Shown piece by piece: positions 1 through 6,463 of a stretch of 10,983 nucleotides of DNA; the stretch's first letter is position 1; every line of letters begins with the position of its first letter. This DNA comes from Opitutia bacterium (GTDB lineage: Bacteria; Verrucomicrobiota; Verrucomicrobiia; Opitutales; Seribacteraceae). The DNA lies in assembly GCA_018646565.1 (NCBI GenBank), contig JABGUO010000098.1, positions 1 through 10,983 of the forward strand, given 5' to 3'. A program made the translations under genes and the position numbers. Below the pieces are notes generated by a model that was given only the letters and a program-made list of their open reading frames with translations, was not told the DNA's origin and searched no databases.

Positions 1-945
1 CAGATAAAAGTTTTCGAAAAGAAAGCACCCCAGGCAATTCATCGGTTAAACAGTTACGCCTCCCCCTCTCCCATTCTAAAAAACGGAAAACTATTTATAC
101 AATTTGGAACCTTTGGTACTGCTTGCCTCGATGCTGAAACTGGCCACTTGATCTGGAAAAATCAGGATTTAGATCTTCAGATCCATCATGAAAACGGACC
201 TGGAAGTACCCCTATTATTTGGGATGGGTTATTGATTTTTCATTTAGATGGAACAGATAAACAAAGCGTGGTTGCATTGGACAAGCAAACGGGAAAGCTG
301 ATTTGGCAGACTTCAAGGAGCGGGAAATTAAAAGAAAACCCACAGACGAAAAAGGCATATGCCACGCCAATGATTGCCAAGACTGAAAAAGGACCCGTTC
401 TTATTTCAACCGGTGCAGACTGGGTATATGGATATGATCCATCTAATGGGCAAGAACTATGGAAAGTAAGTTATGGGATTTTAGGTTTTTCCAATGTAAC
501 CAAACCAATCATCCACAAGGATTTATTCATTATTTCCACCGGTTTTATGAAAGGCGAACTTCATGCCTACAAATTGAATGGTCACGATAAGCCCAGGCTA
601 ATTTGGAAACTGTCCAAGGGAGCACCGAAAAAACCTTCGCCAATTATAGTAAATGGTTTTGTCTATGTGATCAATGACGGCGGCATTCTGTCCGTGGTAA
701 ATGCAAAGGACGGTGGCTTGATTTGGAGGGAAAGACTGGAAGGTGAATATAGTGCATCCCCCACCTATGCCGGCGGACATATCTATTTTTCCAATCAGTC
801 AGGAATGACCACCGTAATCAAACCTGGTAACCATTTGGAAATTGTGGAGCAAAACCAACTCAGAACCGGCCATATGGCTAGTTTCGCAACTATCCATAAG
901 GGATTGTTGGTTCGAACCAACGAAGCCCTTTATCGGATCGAATAG
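1..945 (+). CDS. PQQ-repeat beta-propeller protein, 5' end missing
   Basis: The reading frame is open from base 1, so the gene starts before the window; 314 codons and a TAG stop at 943-945 are visible. A TTG at 148 is only an internal codon, because propeller sequence continues upstream of it. The protein shows repeated PQQ-type blades, each with a D/N-x-x-x-G-x-x-(I/L)-W core: DAETGHLIW, DKQTGKLIW, DPSNGQELW and NAKDGGLIW. These are spaced tens of residues apart, as in BamB-like or quinoprotein-dehydrogenase-like propellers. No dehydrogenase catalytic or haem-binding motif is visible in this part. Such proteins in Planctomycetes and Verrucomicrobia are usually exported, but the signal peptide would lie outside the window. 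The gene converges on the sulfatase, with 15 bases between their stops. The propeller fold is clear; substrate and role are unknown. Confidence 0.85.
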   Translation, partial: QIKVFEKKAPQAIHRLNSYASPSPILKNGKLFIQFGTFGTACLDAETGHLIWKNQDLDLQIHHENGPGSTPIIWDGLLIFHLDGTDKQSVVALDKQTGKLIWQTSRSGKLKENPQTKKAYATPMIAKTEKGPVLISTGADWVYGYDPSNGQELWKVSYGILGFSNVTKPIIHKDLFIISTGFMKGELHAYKLNGHDKPRLIWKLSKGAPKKPSPIIVNGFVYVINDGGILSVVNAKDGGLIWRERLEGEYSASPTYAGGHIYFSNQSGMTTVIKPGNHLEIVEQNQLRTGHMASFATIHKGLLVRTNEALYRIE

Positions 946-960
946 CAAAGTCCTTTAAAA

Positions 961-2322
961 CTATTTCAAAACATTTTCTGCACGAAGAGCAGAAAACACT
1001 GGACCTGAAGGAGTCGCTGGTAATGTTTTCTGCCATTCCACAATTAAATTTTTGAGTTCCTGTACTACCACCGGCTGAGCAGAGGATAATTCTTTTGATT
1101 CAAGGGGGTCGGCAACCAAATCAAATAATTCAAATTTCGAGAGCTCATTATCTGCCACCATCTTCCACTGTTCATGAACCACAGCAAAGGCTCTGGATTT
1201 TTTGGCCATTCGCCAAAACAGAGGTGTTTCCCTACCGGTCTTTGAATCACCTTCTAGAGCAGATACCTGGCTTACACCATCCGGGCGGTAGTCAACCGGC
1301 AAGGGAACATCTGCCAAGGCACAAAAGCTCGGCAACAAATCGACCGCCGAGATGATGCTGGTTTGATCAACAACACCGGCAGGAACTTTGCCCGGCCATC
1401 TTGCAATAAAAGGAACTCCAATACCGCCCTCCATCAAAGAGCCTTTGTATTCCAACCGCCCGCCAGTGATTCCCTTAGCTGCACCCAGACCATAGCCGAG
1501 GCCAGTGGCTGTGTCGTAAGTCAATGCAAGAGGTGTACCGGGTGCTCCCCTGGCTGGTCCGTTATCAGAGGAAAAAATGACAAGCGTATCTTCTGTTAAA
1601 CCATTGCGTTCCAGTGCATCCAACAGCTGCCCAATCCGCAAATCAGCATGGAAAAGAGTAGCTGCATAAATCGCATCCGCTTCAGGAAGGTCGCTGAATT
1701 GCTCCATGAGCTTAGGGTCTACATGAAAGGGGGTGTGAGGCTCATGCATCCACAAATTAATAAAAAATGGCTTACCCAGTTCATGACTACGCTCGATAAA
1801 CGGAATCGCCATCTTCACATCATCGTGAACAAACATCTGAGGACCCGAACAATTGAAAGCACCATACTCATCAATTCCATAGGCACTGGGGAGCGGGGAA
1901 TCGGGAATCATATCATTAGCTAAATGCCATTTGCCATAATGTGCAGTGGCATAGCCAGCTTCCTGCAAAAATTTTGTAAGGAGAGGTGCCTGTGGGTTTA
2001 GCCAGTCAGGCATATTGCGCTTTTGATTGGAGGGCACCCAGGCAAAGTGTCCATCAATCGAGTAGCGTGCCGGGAAATGACCTGTCATTACTGCTGTTCT
2101 GCTTGGTGAGCAAACACCACTGGCTACGGAAAATCGGTGAAAATCAGTTCCCTCCTCTGCCAAACGGTCAATGTTTGGTGTCTTTAGATAGGGATGACCA
2201 TGACAACCAAGATCTCCCCACCCCCAATCATCCGCAAAAATAAAGATTATATTGGGTCTTTCGTCCCCGAAACAAACTAAGCTTAAAAAAAGAGTGATAT
2301 AAATGGATCGTAAAATTTTCAT
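961..2322 (-). CDS. Exported sulfatase (arylsulfatase family, formylglycine type)
   Basis: This 453-residue protein is a complete type I sulfatase, hydrolysing sulfate esters, most likely on polysaccharides in the periplasm. Residues 1-19 form a signal peptide (Lys/Arg followed by a hydrophobic stretch ending near CFGDE). The metal-binding Asp pair is D31-D32 in FADDWGWGDLG. The maturation motif CSPSR is at 71-75, with Cys71 expected to become formylglycine. GKWHL lies at 130-134 and SSDNGP at 251-256, supplying further active-site and metal ligands. The C-terminal subdomain ends with the usual WKMVAD...ELFDLVADPLESKEL region. Length is normal for the family. The ATG at 2322 lies 7 bases after the stop of the peptidase gene, so it is probably the last gene of a three-gene operon. 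No Shine-Dalgarno site is evident. The natural substrate cannot be read from the sequence. A sulfatase-maturating enzyme must be encoded elsewhere. Confidence 0.95.
   Translation of the reverse strand: MKILRSIYITLFLSLVCFGDERPNIIFIFADDWGWGDLGCHGHPYLKTPNIDRLAEEGTDFHRFSVASGVCSPSRTAVMTGHFPARYSIDGHFAWVPSNQKRNMPDWLNPQAPLLTKFLQEAGYATAHYGKWHLANDMIPDSPLPSAYGIDEYGAFNCSGPQMFVHDDVKMAIPFIERSHELGKPFFINLWMHEPHTPFHVDPKLMEQFSDLPEADAIYAATLFHADLRIGQLLDALERNGLTEDTLVIFSSDNGPARGAPGTPLALTYDTATGLGYGLGAAKGITGGRLEYKGSLMEGGIGVPFIARWPGKVPAGVVDQTSIISAVDLLPSFCALADVPLPVDYRPDGVSQVSALEGDSKTGRETPLFWRMAKKSRAFAVVHEQWKMVADNELSKFELFDLVADPLESKELSSAQPVVVQELKNLIVEWQKTLPATPSGPVFSALRAENVLK
974..996. terminator. Hairpin at the convergent gene ends, weak terminator candidate
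   Basis: A perfect 8-base inverted repeat, TTTTCTGC and GCAGAAAA, flanks a 7-base loop. It sits inside the last codons of the sulfatase, just past the stop of the convergent propeller gene. Read leftwards, the stem is followed by TGTTTTG, a poor U-tract. It could slow transcription from either side, but the stem is AT-rich and overlaps coding sequence, so this is tentative. Confidence 0.3.
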
Positions 2323-2329
2323 GAAAATA

Positions 2330-3217
2330 TCAAAGGATTAGGTTTCTTCTACCAGTCGTAAAGTCTAATTCATGGGAGGCGTCTTTCAGGGCGTAAAGTA
2401 CACTGATCGAATTCTTGGTTGAGCGAACACCAAAGCACCCATCTTTATTCAAAGAGATCAACCCAAATTCATGGTTACGCGAAGCACCCTCCTTCATTAA
2501 ATCCAATAGAATGGTTTTTAGAGCCACCCCATCCTTTAAGCGGTAAATTACCTGTGCTGCGACCGCCTGATTGATAATATGCTCACCTTTGCCTGTACAG
2601 GAAACCCCACCCACTTCATCGGCATAAGTACCTGCCACGCTTGCACTGTCGCTTACCCGACCAGGGGTCTCATTGCCAATGCCACCCGTTGATGTACCAG
2701 CACAAACGATACCATCTTCATCCAAGGCCACTGCCCCCACAGTACCAAACTTCTCACGATTCTTTAACGCTTTACGATACTCAATGAAGCGGGACATGGT
2801 AATAGGATCGTGAAAGGGAAATCCTTTTCGACGTGCATATTCTGTAGCCTCGTTTCCGGAGAGCAGATGGTGCACTTCTCCTCGCAGACAATCAGCTACC
2901 GAGATAGGATGTTCGACATCATAAATATTGATCACGCCGGAAAAGATCGAATCCATTGAATCCATCAGGGCGGCAGACATTCTTACCCGACCATCACGCT
3001 GAAGTTTCGAACCTGTGCCCGCATTAAAAATGGGGTCACTCTCAAGAAGGCGAATCGCATGAAGAACCGCAGCACGGGCACCTTCCCGCAGTAAGGTTTC
3101 GTATGCAGGATGCAATGCCTCCTGCAGACCGACACGATATTGTTCCTTGGTGGCTACCTTGCCTTCGAGCCTGCCCGCACCACCATGAATGATTAATTTA
3201 CACTTCCCATTTCCCAC
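2330..3217 (-). CDS. Isoaspartyl peptidase / L-asparaginase (Ntn hydrolase, family T2)
   Basis: A 295-residue plant-type asparaginase resembling E. coli IaaA. These enzymes hydrolyse isoaspartyl dipeptides and L-Asn after self-cleaving into two subunits. Visible signs are IIHGGAG at 9-15 near the N-terminus, FNAGTGS at 64-70, and the autocleavage site GTVGAV with nucleophile Thr159. GTSTGG (174-179), PGRVSDS and TGKGEH follow, matching the substrate-binding loops. TSTGG rather than TSTNG argues against glycosylasparaginase. There is no signal peptide, so it is cytoplasmic. The start is GTG at 3217, because the conserved HGGAG begins only 10 residues later and no in-frame ATG fits. It begins 5 bases after the stop of the P-loop gene and ends 7 bases before the sulfatase, so all three are probably co-transcribed. 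Substrate preference between beta-Asp dipeptides and asparagine is not decidable. Confidence 0.93.
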   Translation of the reverse strand: MGNGKCKLIIHGGAGRLEGKVATKEQYRVGLQEALHPAYETLLREGARAAVLHAIRLLESDPIFNAGTGSKLQRDGRVRMSAALMDSMDSIFSGVINIYDVEHPISVADCLRGEVHHLLSGNEATEYARRKGFPFHDPITMSRFIEYRKALKNREKFGTVGAVALDEDGIVCAGTSTGGIGNETPGRVSDSASVAGTYADEVGGVSCTGKGEHIINQAVAAQVIYRLKDGVALKTILLDLMKEGASRNHEFGLISLNKDGCFGVRSTKNSISVLYALKDASHELDFTTGRRNLIL

Positions 3218-3222
3218 AGGGA

Positions 3223-4245
3223 TTAGTTCAAGAGAATTTCCGCCATTTGGTCGAGCTTAAGATCAGCTCCATTAAAGACAGGAGCATCGGTGAAATTATT
3301 TAATTCCCGGATATGCAAAGGAGAGCTTGAACAAAGACCTGAAACCGCGTCAGGAACCAGGTTAAACTTGGTCTTCAAAATATGGATCCCGCCAACGGCT
3401 CCTAAAGCGTCTGCCGCACAAAAGATTAATTTGTGGATCCGGGAAATAATTTCCGGGCATTCAAGGAGCATGGCGGTTTCCCGCTGGTTGATTCCATCCG
3501 CAAATTCAACTACAAGAAAATTTTTGCTGTTGCTTCCAAGTTTGGAATCAATGGTATGAAACACATTAAGCATTTCATCCATGGACAATTTATAGGTGGA
3601 TGGATGGCCAAGATAAGTGAAATCAGCAAAATCCTTGGCTCCTGCATCATTCATGTGAAGAATATCCTTAAGGCTGGCGGTACCGGTCATTTTGCATCCA
3701 TTGACCGCATAACCCATTTGGTGCAAGGCCCGGCAACAAGCTGCCGCTGCCAGACTTTTCCCTGAATTCATCGCCGTTCCCACTACTAGAACAAGCTTGG
3801 CCTTACCTTTTTTGCTGGAGGATTTAATTTTAGGAAAGTCTCTGGTGTTAAGCACTTTACCCTGCTTGTCGACCAGGTATCCCTGAATCCGAATCCGGGT
3901 AGGATCCTTAAGCATGGCATTCTTGGTGACAACCGTACCAATCATTCCGGAGCGGGCCAATAAATCCACATCCTTGACCAAATCCTCCTGCACGATTCCT
4001 TCGTAATAGTCAGGAGCGTAACGGTTTCCAAATACAAAGACCGCTTTCGAACCATTGTGAATCGCATGAATACGTCCGGAAACATTCTCCAGTGAGGAAT
4101 GCTGTCCAATCCTCCGAATCGAACCAAAAACCAAGTCTCCGGGTTCCGGCTGTTTGTCCAACATTTGATATCCAGCAATGGATGATTTCTGAAGGCAAAA
4201 TGCCGCACTCGGAATAATTAAACCAGCAGGTATTTTTTTCATCAT
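3223..4245 (-). CDS. Uncharacterised P-loop NTPase with N-terminal FGNRYAPD domain
   Basis: A 340-residue protein with two parts. Residues about 35-140 form a domain with GDLVFGSIRRIGQH, ENVSGRIHAI and FGNRYAPD (72-79). Residues about 150-335 form a nucleotide-binding domain with Walker A GTAMNSGKS at 156-164 (Lys163), then CKMTGTAS at 184-191, a DFADFTYLGHPSTY segment, VVEFADG at 245-251 in the place of a Walker-B/acidic loop, and AADALGAVGG. The layout recalls the SIMIBI/dethiobiotin-synthetase-like fold, as also seen in DUF1611/DgcN and MobB proteins, but I cannot assign a function. No clear signal peptide or membrane segment is present. Two adjacent ATGs (4245 and 4242) could start it, and neither has a Shine-Dalgarno site. 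It is the first gene of the operon with the isoaspartyl peptidase and sulfatase, hinting at amino-acid, amide or small-peptide chemistry. That link is inference. Confidence 0.85.
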   Translation of the reverse strand: MMKKIPAGLIIPSAAFCLQKSSIAGYQMLDKQPEPGDLVFGSIRRIGQHSSLENVSGRIHAIHNGSKAVFVFGNRYAPDYYEGIVQEDLVKDVDLLARSGMIGTVVTKNAMLKDPTRIRIQGYLVDKQGKVLNTRDFPKIKSSSKKGKAKLVLVVGTAMNSGKSLAAAACCRALHQMGYAVNGCKMTGTASLKDILHMNDAGAKDFADFTYLGHPSTYKLSMDEMLNVFHTIDSKLGSNSKNFLVVEFADGINQRETAMLLECPEIISRIHKLIFCAADALGAVGGIHILKTKFNLVPDAVSGLCSSSPLHIRELNNFTDAPVFNGADLKLDQMAEILLN

Positions 4246-4323
4246 TTAAAGAGGGGGTAAAGGGGATTAATGAAAATAATATCAACTCTAATAAATTGAA
4301 ATTGTCAGCTCATCCTATATGCC

Positions 4324-4345
4324 AAAAAAAAGGGCTGTAAAGCCT
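4324..4345 (-). terminator. Possible short terminator below the decayed sulfatase
   Basis: On the minus strand GGCT, a TTAC loop and AGCC are followed by C and eight T residues. The stem is only 4 bp, but the T-run is good and it lies about 75 bases past the old sulfatase stop. It may separate the dead gene from the three-gene operon. The surrounding 4246-4417 interval holds no open gene and no promoter that I can call with confidence. Confidence 0.35.
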
Positions 4346-4417
4346 ATTTGAAAGGGGAGATTTAGTGTATTAATCCAAGAAACTTACCAAAAACAAGTAA
4401 GCTGCGAATCAAATGCC

Positions 4418-4874
4418 TTACGGATCAATTCGCTTCATCGGAAATTCAGGAGAAGGAATATATTCCTGAGCCATGATTTTTCGATTTTAGAAACAATATT
4501 AGGAGGTTTAGAAGCAAGATCCTTGGACTCTGATTCTTCCGCTAATAAATCATAAAGTTCTAGTTTTAAAGATTTGTTCTTTTTTCGGAGAAGGTTTTGC
4601 CGGACGCCCTTCCACTTCCCCATCCAAACAGCCTATTGACCTCCATAACCAGAGAATTCTCGGTATAAAAACTTTCGTTAAGGGAAAGATTTACCAAGAA
4701 GATCTAAACTTAAGCTATGGCCATCATGTAAGGAAGATAAAGGTTCTCTTGCCCAAAGGAACCTAACTCCCGGCAGCCAAGATCATCTGCCAAAATAAAA
4801 ATTACATTGGGCTTGGGTAGGGCTGTAACCGCTCCAGCAACCATCAACAAGAGTAATATCAAAAAGAACTTCAT
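4418..4874 (-). pseudogene. Decayed sulfatase: middle deleted, two nonsense codons, one frameshift
   Basis: The ATG at 4874 opens a signal peptide (MKFFLILLLLMVAGAVTA) followed by PNVIFILADDLG with the metal-binding Asp pair, as in true sulfatases. The frame matches the family to about residue 43 (near 4746). It then jumps, out of frame, to sulfatase C-terminal sequence, with LLGKSFP, YREFSGYGGQ, MGKWKGVRQNLL and LELYDLLAEESESKDL. The catalytic CxPSR region and most of the enzyme, roughly 300 codons, are gone. In the C-terminal frame a TAA (4678-4680) and a TAG (4633-4635) interrupt. A run of five A (4477-4481 on the other strand), where six are needed, shifts the frame. Beyond it the family-like ending AQEYIPSPEFPMKRIDP is legible to a stop at 4418. 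An apparent 62-codon frame at 4435-4623 is just part of this relic. It is non-functional as a sulfatase. Confidence 0.92.
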
Positions 4875-5009
4875 ATGGTATAGTTTATTTAGGATTTCTG
4901 GAATAGATAGTAAATTTTAAGAATCCTAGAAAAAACAGGCAGAAGCTTTTGGGCTTTTAGAAAGTAAATAGATTTGTTCTGATAATTTTAAATCTCCTAT
5001 CCCTCCATC
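4875..5009. other. AT-rich gap between divergent decayed genes
   Basis: This 135-base interval separates the start of the sulfatase relic (-) from the DUF1080 gene (+). It presumably once held divergent promoters. I see no convincing -35/-10 pair, no Shine-Dalgarno sequence before 5010, and no RNA gene. Confidence 0.4.
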
Positions 5010-5669
5010 ATAAAAATCCTTTTTCTTTTTATTTTCCTTATTTTTTCTCTAAAGAATCCAATTTTAGCTAAAGAAGAATCAATTTTTGTAAAATTATTAA
5101 ACGGAAAAGATTTATCTGGTTGGAAAACAAATGGGAACTGGGTGGTTCAAAAAGATGGGTCCTTAATGATAGACCCTTTGCCTGAACAAAAAGGCTGGAA
5201 AAGAATTGATGATTACATTTTTACCGAGAAAAAATTTGACGATTTCATTCTCGAGATGGAGTACAAATATCCAGCTAAGGGAAATAGTGGTTTATTCTTT
5301 CGGGTGGGCGATACAAAGAATCCGGTTCATACTGACATAGAAGTACAGATCTTAGAGTGTTTTGGCCAGAGGGATGAAACCATGACGCACCATGATCATG
5401 GCGGAATTATCAAGTTTAGAAAACCCAAGAGGAACATGTCCAAGAAACCAGGAGAATGGAATCATATGATCGTATCGTGTGAGGGACATCACCTTCGGGT
5501 AGCTATCAATGGAGTTGAAGTACAGAATGTATATTTGGACGACGATGCAGATGTGGGTTTACCACCAAGTACACTTAGTACGCGACCAATGAAAGGCCAT
5601 ATTGGACTGCAGGACCATGGGGTGCCTCACCAATTGGTTTTCCGAAATATCAAGATTCTCGAACTTTAA
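5010..5669 (+). CDS. DUF1080 (3-keto-disaccharide hydrolase-like) protein with apparent lost start codon
   Basis: The protein body is an intact DUF1080 domain, a concanavalin-like beta-sandwich common in PVC bacteria and found in 3-keto-glycoside hydrolases and carbohydrate-binding proteins. Signs are LLNGKDLSGWKTN near the N-terminus, GNSGLFFRV, DIEVQILE, GEWNHMIV and the closing GHIGLQDHG...VFRNIKILEL. Read upstream in frame, the coding sense continues through a clear signal peptide (KILFLFIFLIFSLKNPILA) to 5010. There the codon expected to be ATG is ATA, and a stop follows upstream at 4989. No ATG, GTG or TTG lies between 4992 and 5141. The first usable start, GTG at 5142, would remove the signal peptide and the first conserved strand (LLNGKDLSGW). 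The gene is therefore start-defective or uses a very poor ATA start. The neighbouring genes are decayed, so silencing seems likely. Confidence 0.8.
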   Translation: MKILFLFIFLIFSLKNPILAKEESIFVKLLNGKDLSGWKTNGNWVVQKDGSLMIDPLPEQKGWKRIDDYIFTEKKFDDFILEMEYKYPAKGNSGLFFRVGDTKNPVHTDIEVQILECFGQRDETMTHHDHGGIIKFRKPKRNMSKKPGEWNHMIVSCEGHHLRVAINGVEVQNVYLDDDADVGLPPSTLSTRPMKGHIGLQDHGVPHQLVFRNIKILEL

Positions 5670-5680
5670 TTAGAGATTAA

Positions 5681-6457
5681 TTGAACATTTATTTACTGCA
5701 ATTTTCTCCTGTTTGGGAAGATAAAGAGAACAATTTTGAGCAGGTTAAGAATTGGATTGAGTCTAATAGACCATCGTCGAATTCGCTACTTATATTACCA
5801 GAAAAACTTGCCACTGGATTTAGTTTAAGCTTGGCCAAAACCCTAGCAGGTGAACCTCATCAGACGGAATCCTTTCTGAAAAATTTGTCCTGAGAATTTG
5901 GTATTTGGGTAATGGGAGGAATAGTTTCTCCAACGAGGGATAACTCAACCAAGGGTAAAAACTCTGTTGTTGTTTACAGCCCTGATGGGACAAAAAAGGG
6001 TAGCTATGAAAAAATCCATCTATTCAATCCTGCGGGGGAAGAAAAGGTTCATCTGCCTGGCAGCAAGGTTGAGCTTTTTGAGATTAACGGACTGAAAATC
6101 TGCCCGTTAATTTCTTATGATCTACGTTTTCCAGAGGTCTTTCGTGAAGGCACAAAAAACGGGGCTGAAGTTTTTGTGGTGCATGCATGCTGGCCAAACA
6201 AAAAAATGAATCATTGGAGAATCCTTCTTCAGGCACGGGCGATCGAAAACCAGGCTTATGTAGTCGGAATTAACCGAACAGGTAAAGAGCCAGAAACTTA
6301 ATATTCAGGGGGGTCGATGGTGATCGACCCCCAAGGAAATATCGTCTTGGAACTTGGTAATGAAAGTAACGGTCAGGAAGTTGTTTTGAAAAAGAAATTG
6401 ATAGATGAATGGCAGGCTTCTTTTCCAGCCTTACCAAACCGGTCTAGATTAGTTTAA
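5681..6457 (+). pseudogene. Nitrilase-superfamily (omega-amidase-like) gene with two stops and a lost catalytic Cys
   Basis: One continuous frame of 258 codons from TTG 5681 to TAA 6455-6457 reads as a carbon-nitrogen hydrolase resembling YafV/Nit2 omega-amidases, which deaminate alpha-ketoglutaramate-type amides. Catalytic Glu41 sits in LPEKLATGF and Lys111 in YEKIHLF. The motif expected as C-Y-D-L-R-F-P-E reads SYDLRFPE, so the nucleophile is Ser145 (TCT in place of TGT/TGC). In-frame TGA at 5891-5893 (codon 71) and TAA at 6299-6301 (codon 207) interrupt. Family sequence continues across both: EFGIWVMGGIVS after the first, YSGGSMVIDPQGN after the second. There is no frameshift. The start lies 11 bases after the DUF1080 stop, so the two were probably one operon. 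Damage at three independent sites makes it a pseudogene, not a recoded gene. Confidence 0.9.
6309..6332. repeat. Perfect 10-bp hairpin inside the amidase relic
   Basis: GGGGGTCGAT and ATCGACCCCC are exact reverse complements around a GGTG loop, starting 7 bases after the internal TAA. The arms encode the conserved GGSMVIDP motif of the family, so the palindrome may be a by-product of codon choice. It has no U-tract, so it is not a standard terminator. Confidence 0.6.
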
Positions 6458-6463
6458 TTCTTT

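Noticed and set aside
148..150. TTG start for the PQQ-repeat protein
   Set aside because: Propeller sequence continues in frame upstream to base 1, so this is an internal codon.
2330..3217. Glycosylasparaginase working with the sulfatase on sulfated glycoproteins
   Set aside because: The loop reads TSTGG rather than the TSTNG of glycosylasparaginases, and there is no export signal.
4477..4481. Programmed frameshift at an A-run in the sulfatase relic
   Set aside because: The same relic has nonsense codons and a large deletion, so a lost A is more simply a disabling indel.
4435..4623. A small 62-codon gene on the minus strand
   Set aside because: It is the C-terminal fragment of the sulfatase relic. 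It lacks a start of its own and ends in frame-shifted sequence.
5142..5144. GTG start for the DUF1080 gene
   Set aside because: Domain sequence (LLNGKDLSGW) and a signal peptide lie upstream in the same frame. GTG is at best a fallback start that gives a truncated cytoplasmic product.
5891..6301. Stop-codon recoding (selenocysteine or TGA as Trp) in the amidase gene
   Set aside because: The two stops are different codons (TGA and TAA), the TGA is not at the catalytic Cys position, and the catalytic residue is separately changed to Ser. Decay explains all three.
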